A DNA stretch of 64,000 nt, taken from contig NC_089322.1 of assembly GCF_036669915.1 (NCBI RefSeq), forward strand, positions 12,588,178 to 12,652,177, given 5' to 3'. Below are positions 10,313-22,339 of the stretch, piece by piece. Origin of the DNA: Pocillopora verrucosa (Eukaryota; Cnidaria; Anthozoa; Scleractinia; Pocilloporidae). Numbering within the stretch: the first letter of the stretch is position 1; each line of letters starts with the position of its first letter. Under the pieces are notes generated by a model, which ran no database searches, had not been told where the DNA came from, and worked only from the letters and a program-made list of their open reading frames with translations. The translations under genes were made by a program, and so were the position numbers.

Positions 10313-12669
10313 ATGAATTATTTTGCGCTGTTTTTTTTCTACAGGAGACTCATTCGGCAAGTAAAAATGTATTAGTTTCCTGTGTGCAGCTATAAGGTTG
10401 GACACCTTAACGCCCCAGGAGAGGTAGATTGACTTATTCCGAAAGCGCAGTTTTTCAGCCAAGTCAGAATAAATTAACTTTTTACCCTTTTTTTTCCAAC
10501 ATAAAAACTTGTGATAATTTCCTCTGCGGAAAAAAATTAAAGATTGTCATTCCAAAGATCTGATTGTTTCGAACTTCCGTGATATCTTTACATTAAAGAA
10601 TCGATCTCTGCGCAGTCTTCTTGGAGATTTAAAAGCACAGTTTGATCAAATTTAAAACTCAACACCTTGCCGAAGCCTGTTAGATGTCGTTTCCGGCTCG
10701 ACCGTAAAGGAGAGACCATTCATTTGCAAGACACCTTGACACATTTATTTTCCTTTACATTCAGCAGCTACTTGTTTTTGCCTACAAGGTTACTCAGGGT
10801 TTATGCCTGGCCTTCTTAAAGAATTTATGGTAAAACGCGAGATTAGGTATTGTTGGCAACCGTCTGTCTCGGAAGACAATGGAAATCTGCACCTAAGAAG
10901 TAAAATCACGTCAAGCTGCACCGCCGGCTGTGGCTGTGAAGCCCAATGCGGGAGCCGCAGACCCGCTGGCATTTGCGCAGGTTAAGTCATTTGTGGGGGT
11001 TGGTGGAATTGGGGCAGACTGGAGCCTCTGTCGCCTGCGAGTCCTCTTCACCTCCCACTGGCTCTCCCTCTTCAACTCGGCTTGTTTGACGCCGGCCTTG
11101 ACAGTCGATCGCCAGAGTGTACGGTCGGCTTTATAGTTATGAAAAAAATATGTGTTTATAGATTTCAAAACCTAAGACAGATATGGTTGAGAAGTTTATC
11201 CAATAAACGAGCGCTATACTCTGGAACAGGCTTAGCATTGAAATTAGAATGAACAGCTCGTTGGACAATTTTATATGAGTAATAAAGAAAATCTTCTCTG
11301 AATTTTACACATTTTGACTTGTTTGTATTTAAAGTAGGCTGAATCTTAATCATATATTAGTAATTTTTATTGCTACTGTAATTTAATGTTGGTAGAATCT
11401 TTATCATATATTTGTTGTTTTAATTACAACTGTAATTTTCTTTTCTTTTCAGACTAGACACGACCATATCAGCTACGCTGTAATTTTATCATGCATAAAT
11501 AAATGCCTTTATTATTATAATAATACGCATGAAAAAAATTCTTATTACCTATTCTTCCTATTATTGTTAAAGTCTCTCGGATTATGATGTTTCCGAAACC
11601 TCCTCTCTACCTGGATTACCTAAAAACTGAGAAAGAAAATTTGGGACAACTACAGCATCATGAACCAACGCACGTAAAACAAAAAGAAAAATACACTTTC
11701 ATAAATTTGTACTCTTCTCCCAACCATCTCCCCCCTCCCCTTCAAAACGAATAAAACGAATAATCGGCTAAAATGACGCACAAAAAGGCCGTCTTCGTTT
11801 CTTTACTTTTCACGAACGCAAATGGATGGTGCGAGGTCGCCTTTATCGTTTACTTTATCGCCAATGCATTTGGCTCACAGTAAGAGTCCACCCTCCAAGA
11901 TTACCTCGAAGCCTTTGTCAGGTTTCGATATAACAATGCAAAAGAGTGTACCATTTTGACTTCTCATATACCAGTGGTTTTAGACTCTTAGAGTGCAATC
12001 AGTATAATGTTAGTTTAGTTTAAGGTCCTTCATATCGTTTGGCAAGACTTAAAATGAACCATGTGTTTCGTTCCGTTATACTTGATAGAGGTCTCGATAG
12101 CATTCTTCAATATTGCCCTCTCCTAAAGCTAAATTTCCAGCTATCTTTCTCGACTAATATTAGTAGTTATTGCGAAGAATAAAAATTAAAGCATTTCATT
12201 AACATTTATTTAAAAACATCAAGAAATCTAGGTTGCAACTTTGGAAATTTAGGTAGCAACTTTTTGGATTTTAGGCACCTTTTAAACATTTTTTGGCGCT
12301 CCAGTGAGCAACTTTCCAGCATTTTACGAGCACAGTCGGGACAGGCCTTCTCCCAGAGCCCATGTTGAAAATAGCTGAAACCCAAGGAATGTCCTCAGGA
12401 TTCTTTTCAAAATTGCAAAAGGGGGAGGGTTTGCTTTCTACCAAATCGTTTCAAGTTTTGTTTGTTTTCAACCGCTTGATCCTTTTTCTCAAGTAGTCTA
12501 TGTTTAGTATAAATTTCATGAAGCATACATGACATGTTTCCTTGCTTTTTTCGAGTGGATGACCTTATCTGTCTAGACTGTGTGACAAAGCCGCAGGTAC
12601 TTTTCAACGTTGCGTGGGTTTATGAAACAAAATTGAATAACACAATAAGGAACTCTTGAAAGAGCTCAA
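10313..12669. other. Intergenic between receptor copy 2 and GST
   Basis: It holds the 3' flank shared with copy 1 (10313-10850), a unique stretch (10850-11275), the counterpart of the inverted segment (11307-11660), and about 1 kb of unassigned AT-rich sequence up to the GST start. No gene recognised. Confidence 0.6.
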
Positions 12670-15600
12670 ATGGCACCTATTCTTGGTTACTGGGACATTC
12701 GAGGGGTACGCCTCACATCATAACTTGCATTTGATCAGTTGGTGGCAAATATTGGGCTGATTTATTGACTCCACGTGTACAATTTTTTTAAAAATTATTT
12801 TTTGCATCGAGCAGCTTGCTGAGCCCATCCGTCTACTTCTAAACTACACTGAAACCGACTTTAAGGATGAGCGCTATGAACTTGGTGATGGTAAGGTGTC
12901 TTAAATTTCTCGTGATCATTGATAACGCGCGGGTGGCGTTGAATAATCAACAGCCCAATCGCTAATGTCTCTTGCAGCTAGCCCTGTACATGTACTGTTG
13001 AATACACAAAGTAAGCTCTTAGAATGAATACATTTTTTCTTTGCTCTAATTGTTTTCTTTAAGTTGGAACATTTTCGTAATAAAACCAGGCACTTCTTGT
13101 ATTGTCTGAACTTGTTGTCATCCGGTGACATGAAGAATCCAAACATATGAAAATCATAGATCATGCACATAGCGACCAAAGTCAAGGAATAATGACTAAT
13201 AATTAAAGAAACAGTGTCAATGTTTAACGTCCTTTAGTTCCATAGATGGATATCTGGTATTTCTTTCAATCAAGGGTATCAATCTGGCGCTGTTTCTTTA
13301 CGGTTTTACTTTCAGCTCCAGAGTACAGCGCCAAGGCTTGGACCTCAGTCAAGTACACCCTGGGACTGTCATTTCCTAACGTGAGTTCAGATCCTTTAAA
13401 CAAGATCTTTAGGTTTCCTACTTAGGCTGGCTCTTCTAATAGTGTCTACTTGGTTTACTGTCCCTATGCTAACTTGGCTAATTTATTATTGTGCAAATCT
13501 ACTACAGAGCTGTAGCATGTTGTTTACTCTAAGCAAGGTTGGGGCTGGGAGAAAAGCGTGACTCTCCCATAAAGAATTAAACATCAAACCCTCGGGCCTC
13601 CTCATGAAGCTACCAAAAACTTGTAAGCATTAGGCCACTTTTAAGTTTCATATATCAGATGTGATTGGTATTGAGCAGGAGGATTTGTAATTTTGAAAGT
13701 GTTGAGTGTTTCGATACATAAAGAAGAAGGTAAGTTTTGAAATTGATTGTCAAACGTTATCTGTGTGCACACACAACATTTTTAACCCTCTAGCCCCTAA
13801 TGGTGACTAGCATCTAACTTTACACTGAGGTATTACTGCTGAATCAAACATTAGGCTCATGAGAATTAAATGATCTCAAACTTGAAACACTCTTGGTTGT
13901 TACCCCATAACTTCTTTCTACTTGTCAGTGCTTAGAAAATGTATGAAGAACAGTATGGAGAATGTACATGCTGATTTTAGCATAAAAAGGTTGTAACACT
14001 GTAGATTCTAGTGGTAATTGCAGGATGGTTGAGGCATGTGAACCTAGTATCTGGTCTAGCTCACTAACAAGTTCTCCTGAGCTTAGTAGTAGAGAATTGA
14101 AGGGTGAAACGCATATGTCTCAAGTGTGATTCTTTGTGGGCTGAGACCCAAACTTTTTCTTTTTCCATTCTTTGAACCAAAATGACAATGTTTTTTGACA
14201 TTTATTGAATGAGATGTTTATCAGTGAAATGTATCTTGAATTTTCAAATTTTTCATTTTGCTACACTATTCTGTGTGCTGTGTCAACATGCATTGTCCTT
14301 TGCCCATGAAGTCTTTGCAAATTAGTCTCTCAGTTTAAAGCAATAGTCAGCCCCTTACAATCAGATATGATTTTCCTTGGATTTCTGACAGAATGAAATT
14401 TATTGTTAGTAACTCAAACCCTTGATTACTCCAACCTCCCACTTGCAGCCATTTTTGTTTCTCTGCGGGAAAGGTTCTATGTAACTTTGGTTTTGATATT
14501 TTCAGTGCTGGACAAGTCAAAACATACTGTAGTTCAAAGCACTGTATTTTCTCTAATCAGCCATGTAGTCTGCATGTGTTTTGGCGAAAAGAGTGTATTA
14601 GTAAAGTGGAGTTTTACTATGGAATATTTATTTGGAGAAACATCCCCAAGATTCCTATCTTCTTGTGCTTCTTGCATTAAATTTTTCTTTTTCGGTGCCT
14701 TCCTTTTGTAATAATCCATGTGAGGCTCTGTAAAATCATAAGGGTCCTGGAATAACTTGCTCAGGGAAATGTTTAGTAAATGCTAAAATGTTGAAGGGCA
14801 CATATTTATATGATATGGACAAGAGTTGGATATAATTTTCCTTGGCTCTTGCCACAGATCTTTTGTCTGTGGGATTTAGTTTCAGATGCTCAACCAAGGA
14901 CTTTCCAATTAATTGGGTGATGTCCCAAGCTTGTGAGAAGCAACTAGATTTGCTTTCTGCTCTCTTATGGGTGCTTAAGTTCCTTTCAATTTAATACAGC
15001 TGTGTATTAACGGGTTTTGTGTTTCCTTTCTTACAACAGCTTCCTTATTACATCGATGGGGATACGAAGATCAGTCAGAGTAATGCAGTAAGTCAATAAA
15101 ATTATAGGAATTGTTCCATGAATAATCTGTTAATTTAAAGTGCTTAACGCTTCCTTAATTATCTAATAAATGCAATTTGCAGATACTTCGTCATATAGCA
15201 AGGAAACATGATTTGTGTAAGTGTGCATTTCCATTATTTGACTAATAGTTCTGGAGAGAAGGTCAATTAATACAAAGAACATCTTCAAGCAAATAGAAAC
15301 TTGTAAATTGATGCTATTGTCAGAACTTAAAAACTCTTGCTTAAACCTTGATTGCTTTGGCTTTGTTTTATCTTGCTTTAGGATTGGTCTAGTAAATTCT
15401 TCGCACCCTCTCAACCAAAAGTATTCAAAACTAAGACCAACTGAACCTTGGTCACTTGCTTTTTTCTGAACTTCAGGCATACAGTTTTCTTGTTTTTACT
15501 TTTAATTCTTATTTTCTCTCGGTAAAAGTTTTCTTTGTTTTAATTGGTCATTTCAGTTACTTTGGACTGGTTTTACAACACTATTAAATGCAATAAAAGG

Positions 15601-18600
15601 TCCGTGCGTGGTTCTGATTAATTAGCATTTTAGACCATCAGTTTTACAAAGATAAATACAAGCTACAGTCAAACCTGTATTAAGTAGTCACCCATGGGGA
15701 ATGGTGGAAGACCGCTTGATTTAGGTTAATAGCCTAATTCAGGTTCTACAGAATAGGGTTATTATAAAAAATGATAAAAGTGGCATTTTATGTCATAATT
15801 GACCACTTAATTTGCAAAACTTGTTCAGAAATACTGCTAACATTGATTTTGGGAGATAAACATGGATCAAATTTTGCCTGAAAGACTATTCTTAGTTTGA
15901 TTTAAGAGGTTTGGCTTTGAGTGACCATTCAGTACAAATGAAGGACAATACAAACAGGCTATTGGGACTCATGGTGACCATGGTGGTCACCCTTACAAGG
16001 GTGACCACCATGGCTTAATAAAGGTGACCACTTAATACAGGTTCAACTGTTTAATGATGATGTTTGTCCAAGAGATGATTGGTTCCATGTGTACATCAGT
16101 AACATTTTTCTACTCTGGTAAGCTTGTAAAGAAGAATGCTCTTTGTAATTTGTAAGGTGGCACATCTGAAGAAGAGAAAGTAATGGTGGATGTTGCAGAA
16201 AACCAGGTTTGCTCTCTCTTCTCTTCCTTAAGTAAAATTTTGCTAGTAAGAACTTTAACAGCTGTTGCAAGAATCTTCTTGTTTTGTTATATTTCTGTGA
16301 TCTTCAAATGATCTGAAAAGGTTGCAATCTGCATTTTGAACTGACTACTACTTTAGAGAAATGATGAATATTTTGCTATGTTTGCATTCACCATGATAGA
16401 AAAACTACACTCATTTTTCAGGATAGTAAAATGTATACATTATTCCTCTTTGCATTTTATTTTAGGCTGATCAGTCTCTGAGTCTACAATATCTTGCTTT
16501 TTTTTCCAAAATTGTGTTGTGGTAATCAAAACTGTATGTTATTTCTATAAATCTGAATGTCTCTTAGCCTGCTGTGTAGGTCACAGGACATTTTGATTTT
16601 GATTATGTGTAAAATAATTATATGATGACTTTATTTTATAAAAAGTTAATTTTGTAACACTATTTTAAACTTTTTGCAGCTCATGGATTTCCGCAAAAAG
16701 TTTACTGCATTGTGTTATAATCAGAACTTTGTGAGTACTAACACTTGAGAGTAGTTTGTACATAATTTATTCAATTTCAAACATAGTTTCTCACAATTAT
16801 TGTGACCATTGTTTTGATATTTCTTGGGCTTGAATATTCTAAAATATCCATTAATTTTTGCATGGTGCAAAGTTGCTGGGCAGTTATCAAGCAATAAAAA
16901 CTCTATATCTAAATTTATCTAGTAATTGTTTTAATCAAAAAGAAAAAAGACCAGCATAAAAAAGCTAGCTCAAGAGTTTCATTTTTTAATATTAATTAAT
17001 TTACTTGGAAGAAAGACAAACTTATTCTTTTAGAATGTATTTTTCAAATTTCCAATGACCATTGATAGTGAGTGGGTTCTAGTTGAAAAGTTTTTTCACG
17101 ATATTTTTTCTTTGCATTTTCCTTAGCTATTTGTTGTTTTAACTTACCTGTCTTACCTATTTGGAGAATGGTGATGCTATTTGCTTTCATTCTTGAGTTT
17201 TTGAGGTGTCACACAGACTCTTTGATCTGTAAATAGATTTCTGACATTTCAGACATTTTGTGTCAAGGCTTGTTGAATTAGCAATATGTTACTCTTTTGA
17301 ATGAGATGTTATTAAGGTGTGCTTATTAACAGTAGATTTGTTGTTGTTGTTTAATCATATACTAGATGCCAGTTGGTTATACTCTTTTGGTGAATATTTA
17401 TCTTTCCTGGCAGGAAACATTGAAAGAGAACTACCTTAATGATGTCAAGCCTATGATTAAACAATTTGCTGAATTTTTGGGAGAAAAGAAATTTGTAACT
17501 GGAGATAAGGTAAACAAGTAATAGGATCCAAATGTCGATGACAAGTTAAGGCTGAAGAATGCACCAGTAGAACTTGCCAATCAAGGCCTGATGCAGAATA
17601 GGGTTTTCTTAAGCTTTTGTTTAGTTTTTTGGTTTTTTAGCTCAGAGAGGGTCGTTCAGCTTTTTTAATCAATCCTTTTCCAACCTTTCACCTTTTCACC
17701 CCCCCCTAGAGTGACTGGCCTCTAATTCCTCCTTTAAGTGTCACCCTGAAATCAAACATAAAGGTCATGAGAGTTGAGGAACAAACCACCTATTCAAGGA
17801 ACTCCTGATTTCAGAATTGGTTTTCATTGCCAATGCCATTGGTAATGTAGAGAGAATAGTGTGGTGAATATTAACCCTTAACACCCTAACATCAGTATGC
17901 ATATTCTCCATACTATTCTCTCTATGTTTCCTATGGCATTGACAAGGAGAATTTGGTTAGCAATGTAGAGATTCCTTAGTTAGTGATCATTTCAGTTATT
18001 CTCATGGCCTTGATGAGAGATTCAGGGATGACATTTTAAGGAGAAATTAGATGCTAATCACTCTTAGGAGTTAAAGGGTTAATGTTAGGGTGTAAAGGGT
18101 TAATGTTTGATTACTTTTATTTGAGGGAACATAAATTGTGAAAACTCTGATGAAGTTCAGTTCCTCTGAGAAACCAAATCTAACTTCCTGTAGAATAGTT
18201 AGCATTCATCCGGCCTACGATCCTCAATATTGAAAGACTTAATATTTTTCGTTGCGACAGATAACGTTTGTTGATTTTATCCTGTATGAAATAATGGATG
18301 AACACCAAATTTTTGATAGTACTTTGTTGGAGCCACACAAAAACCTTAAGGTAAAAGTTATTTGTTTTCTTTTTGATGCATATTTCAACTTGAGGCGAGG
18401 AAGAATATCTTCTAAACGTCACGCCTGTACACCTCAGCGTTCTTTAGGTGCTTCATTGAGGAGACTTTAGGGGTTACCCCATTAATGCCCCTTTAGCACT
18501 TCTCATTCACTCTAGATTCCATTTTCTGTCAGGCTTGAGAACAATCCTTTTTAGCTCGGTTCTTTTGTTATTTTCATCTTTGTTGTTACCTTTCTTTGAC

Positions 18601-19656
18601 TACATGATTTTTCGTGGTATTCAAGTGAATGCTTGCAGATTTTGTGGCCCTCTCAATTCTCAGTAGCTTTGTGCAAGGAATATTCCCCAGTTGGTCTAAA
18701 ATACACTATAAATTGATCACAGGCTAAAACTCAGTAGAAATCAGTGGACTTTTCTGTAGTCTTTTTTTTCCTTGAAAGAGAGGAACCAAAGAGGGGAACC
18801 AAGGGGATGATTTTTCAAGGGAAGAAGGGACCATGAGCTAACATGGGTGTAGTTAGCTACAGGATTTTTATTCCCTGGAGGAAAAATATTTTTTAAGTCG
18901 TCGAAGAAATTCTTCTCTGTAAAATTTGAAATTCTGTGCTACAGTATTTTTGGAATGTCTGAATATCAAGTTAGATTTTGATTAAACTGCCATGATGTTG
19001 TGTACTGAGGATAAAACACAGAGGAAAGTATTAAAGGGAGGTTCAGGCGTTTAGCAGTGCAGAGCAATTTTCGATGAGCACTCATCCATAAAAAAACAGT
19101 TAATTTATATTTTTCAGATTCATCTTCACAAGTATTCTACAACTGCTCATACAATTTCTAACGTTACTTTCCACTCAGCATCCCTTATACATTTTGAACT
19201 ATAATTTACTCTATCTTTTTATTACTCAATAAACTACTTCGCTTATTTTCAGGATTTCTTGAAACGCATTGAGGTAAGTAGGCATTAAGTTTCCTGTAGC
19301 CATAGTAAGTGTCTTCAATTTTTATTCGAAGAGGAAGATGTTGATCGCGAGACGGTGCAGTCAGTATCGAGTTGCTGTAGAATGTTTGGATAGGTTCCCT
19401 TTGTTTTTAACTGTGGCCAGATTGTGTGTTATGATAAGTTAATGTGCTTCTCCGTTGAGGACGAGAATAAGGCCACCTGTACCACCTTGGATATAGTTTA
19501 ATTTTTGTCACTCCGTACGAATGCTGCCAAGTGACAACTTTTTCAAACTATCTTTGTGGTTTCTTTGTGCAGGAACTACCTACCATTGCGGCCTATCTCA
19601 AGTCAGACAGGTTTAAACCTCGTCCTATTAACAACAAGATGGCAAAATTCAAGTAA
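12670..19656 (+). CDS. Glutathione S-transferase, Mu class
   Basis: Cytosolic enzyme joining glutathione to electrophiles. Eleven exons assemble in phase to 216 residues, the usual Mu length: 12670-12705, 12815-12890, 13316-13380, 15040-15087, 15183-15216, 16157-16206, 16680-16730, 17414-17509, 18261-18350, 19253-19273, 19573-19656. The N terminus has GYWDIRGLAEPIRLLL with the catalytic Tyr of Mu enzymes. SQSNAI gives the glutathione gamma-glutamyl contact, and IARKH, ITFVDF and the C-terminal RPxxNKMA region are all family marks. Exon 3 is small and easily missed; its sequence is duplicated at 6614. All junctions are GT-AG. An AATAAA lies at 19732. Several introns carry small foldback elements. 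Confidence 0.93.
13787..13990. mobile_element. Small non-coding repeat in GST intron 3
   Basis: It begins AACCCTCTAGCCCCTAATGG and resembles the more complete copies near 17683-18103 and 41355. Its ends are degraded, so the boundaries are approximate. Confidence 0.35.
15663..16050. mobile_element. Foldback MITE in GST intron 5
   Basis: The termini are inverted copies of AACCTGTATTAAGT followed by GGTCACC-like sequence (left at 15672, right ending about 16044). A second, internal hairpin has a 17-bp stem, CCATGGTGGTCACCCTT, at about 15978-16014. About 385 bp, no coding capacity, TTAA-rich ends. Confidence 0.65.
17683..18103. mobile_element. Nested small TTAACCC-ended elements in GST intron 8
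   Basis: Two related units lie head to tail: one from about 17683 and one from about 17874, the latter closing with AGTTAAAGGGTTAA near 18080 and a further GGGTTAATG. Ends are TTAACCC / GGGTTAA. Related fragments lie at 13787 and 41355. Confidence 0.5.
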
Positions 19657-20558
19657 ATTGCGGTGAAAAGCGAGATGAAAACCAAGCTTTCTGCTCTTTT
19701 AGCTTAGTTATGTAGATTTGTGTTGGTGAGAAATAAAGTTATCGTAGTCTGCACACAAGACTAACTGATCGTGGTCCCTGTATTAGTTCAGAAGCAGGTC
19801 ATCCTCCCCTAGATGGTATGCAAGTCCTTCGCCGATCATCCTCTCCTCTCCCCTCCGCCACCGCCACCGCCACCCCCACCCCCTTTCATTTGGGTCTTCT
19901 GACCATTTTTCTGTACGCATTAATACACAGGATAAATTCTTCATGGGAACTCAAAATCTCCGCTTTGCCCCATGCTCTTGACGTGACGAAATTTTTTGGA
20001 TCGGATTGTAGATTAGTTTGTAAACAATGATAATGACATAGCCACGTCATAACTTGTACATACGTGGAACTGTGAAACATTGAAAGTGTCGGAAAACATC
20101 GTTACTTTTGGCTCCTTATAATTCGTTGCTCTAAACCACAAACAGCTTTCTTTTCAAGTTCAATGAAAGCCTTCACTGGTCGATTCTCTCATCATATAAA
20201 GGATGGATGGCACTTTCTTGTTTGACAAGTTCACGTCGATGATATGTTCCCCGTGGCTGTGATGATCTGTTAATAAGTAGTATTTCCTGTGAAGGCGCAT
20301 GGGGCACTTGGTGGTAGTTAAAGGATACTGCAGCGGGATGAGGCTAATACCATTGTTTGCCCGCCTCACTCTCGGCTTCTCTCCAATAACCGAGAGCCTG
20401 CATGGGACCGAGTCTGGCGGCCACCCAGCGCGGCTGACGCGCGGCCTGCGTCATAAAAAAGCATTTGTAACGTCAATCTTCACTTCACTCGTTTTTGCGG
20501 CAAGAGCTAGTTTGCGCTTTTCGAGAGAGAGTAAAAAAAGTTTGGAGACGAATCGGAA
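19657..20558. other. GST 3' flank and upstream region of the secreted-peptide gene
   Basis: The GST 3' untranslated region with AATAAA (19732) ends around 19760. A CCACCGCCACCGCC tract follows near 19860. The rest has no recognisable gene; the GC-richer part at 20390-20460 is a plausible promoter area for the gene starting at 20559. Confidence 0.4.
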
Positions 20559-21607
20559 ATGAAGTGGGTGACTGCGCTAATAGCGCTTTCGCTTATATTT
20601 TTGTTTTCAGATGTTATATACAGTGCTAAACTGGAAGGTAAGATTTTTCCTTCCTTTTTAAAACATTTTTCCCTTCAAGTCGCCCAGCAGGTAATGACTG
20701 TTGTGGACTCAGCAACAAAGACTTAAGCTGGTTCTTCATGTCAATCGGTTCACACTTTTTGAAGGGATTCGCTCAGTTTTCGTCGCTAAATCTGTCAAGC
20801 AAAGAGGTTTGAACTTTTCCCGATGCACATTCTTATGAAAAGTACTTCAAATCATTTTCCGCAAAGCAAATGTTTCTGGTTGCTATGGTAGCGCGCGCGT
20901 GGTTTTAAGTTCATTTCTTTGTTGCGCGCGCTTCACAAACGGTTACGTTTCACCAGATTCTTTTTATTTTCCAAAGTAACGAGCGTTGATTATTGTAAAG
21001 AACCAACAAGAACGCGACGCTGAAAGAAGTACAAAATAATTTAACCACCGAAAATTTACTGAAATTTTTTGTGGCATTTAAAAAATATTTTCATTTGATT
21101 TTTTTGTTTCTGTTCAATACATTTAGTAGGCATACGATACGTCCCTTTTACTACACTAATACAATTCACTACTGTACCAAATTACTTCTTTTTTATGTGT
21201 AGAAACTTTTACTCGAGTCAGTGAGAGGCACGGGCGGAATGATTTCTACGAACACAAGATGATGATGATGACTGGAAATTGGGACAACAAGGTTTGTCGA
21301 AATTTTGATTACTATGGCGTACCTCTTATCGGCTGTAAGGAAATGCAGTTCAAGAAATATCCTACTTGTAATTTGACACCTTGTTTCCCGGGGCAAGTAT
21401 TGTGACACCCAATTCTTGCAGCGTCTCTCTCCACCTAGCACCTCACCTGGGAAGAAAACATACCCGGCTTTAGATACCAGTGCGCGAGTCGTTACAGAAA
21501 CCAAAGAAACCGCGGAGGGTCAGAAATCTACGTTGGACTATTATACTATGGAAACCGGAATAAGCCTCCACCGCGTGGGCCACTTTTTAGCGTTTGGAAC
21601 ATTTTAA
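20559..21607 (+). CDS. Secreted peptide precursor, putative amidated neuropeptide
   Basis: Three exons join in phase: 20559-20637, 21203-21291 and 21422-21607, giving 117 residues. The N terminus is a clear signal peptide (MKWVTALIALSLIFLF, then a polar cleavage zone). At the exon 2/3 junction a Lys from exon 2 and an Arg from exon 3 make KR, followed by LSPPSTSP and then GKK. This is the pattern of a prohormone: dibasic cleavage, peptide, amidation Gly, dibasic cleavage. No known family recognised. A second possible terminal exon in the same phase lies at 21762-21863; it would replace exon 3, ending the protein after 89 residues with two Cys and no KR/GKK. The exon 2 donor (GTTTGT) is weak. 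Product function is inference. Confidence 0.5.
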
Positions 21608-21761
21608 TGCACCAAGTCTAAATTCTCAAAGGTATTAGATTTGATATTTCGTTTTAAGTTCCGTTTAACTTTCTTCTTCTTATGTTCTAAAGTTCTAAAC
21701 TAACGCGACTACTTTTTCTGATTTCACATAGTCAATAATTTCTCTAAATCATCATTGTCAG

Positions 21762-21863
21762 GTCTTTAAGTGCAAGAAAATCCCTCAGTATCTCGGAAAC
21801 ACGACATGCTCTGACGATGAGGTTTTCGAGATTACAAACCCTGGATTGATATCCCGGATATGA
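21762..21863 (+). CDS. Possible alternative terminal exon of the secreted-peptide gene
   Basis: It has a good acceptor (TTGTCAG) and 33 codons to a TGA, in the phase that fits exon 2 (21203-21291). The encoded tail has two Cys about 11 residues apart and an acidic stretch. If used, it replaces the segment carrying the predicted amidated peptide. Transcript support is absent here. Confidence 0.3.
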   Translation, partial: VFKCKKIPQYLGNTTCSDDEVFEITNPGLISRI

Positions 21864-22339
21864 AACTTTACAGTGACAGTAATGACCCAGGTGCAGGACG
21901 GTACGTTCATACTATTGATCTTTTGTTGATTCTCAAGCTACGAGATTCGACAATATGGGGAAGGTCTTCTTGGTCCGAAGAAAAACCTCTGCCTGTGTTC
22001 AGAGAAGATCCGGCGGCCACAGGCGTTGCAGAGGCATCTAAATTGCTGGGCGGCATATCGAACAGGAAAACTAAACTTCAACTTTCTGATAGATTTTTCC
22101 CTTTAAAAGTTACTTCATTCAAACTTTTACTTGATCTAAAATCTCGTTGAGGAGGCACATTGGTATCCAAAGCCGTGTTACAAAATTCGTTTTAAGGGGT
22201 TCGCCAGCTATGACAACAGGGGTTGAGTTCCTTCAGGCCCTCTTTTGACCTCTTGGGTGGGTTCATTCGAGCGGTAGACATGAGCGTAACAAGTAGACGA
22301 GGCCTGGAAACGAGGCGCACGTAAACATTGGTAAACAAG
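21864..22339. other. Upstream region of nicolin-1
   Basis: No gene recognised. An open frame at 21860-22150 has no family features. Confidence 0.4.

Larger units (their letters stand above)
6831..13529 (+). repeat. Tandem duplication, copy 2
   Basis: This copy contains the damaged receptor gene and runs through GST exons 1-3. Compared with copy 1 it has gained the Harbinger element (6878-8859) and a unique stretch at about 10850-11270, and it keeps the original continuity into the GST gene. The match with copy 1 is interrupted, not continuous. Confidence 0.78.

Noticed and set aside
12891-15039. GST missing exon 3
   Set aside because: At first no exon was seen, but 13316-13380 encodes the expected AP-EY...LGLSFPN segment with correct phase and splice sites.
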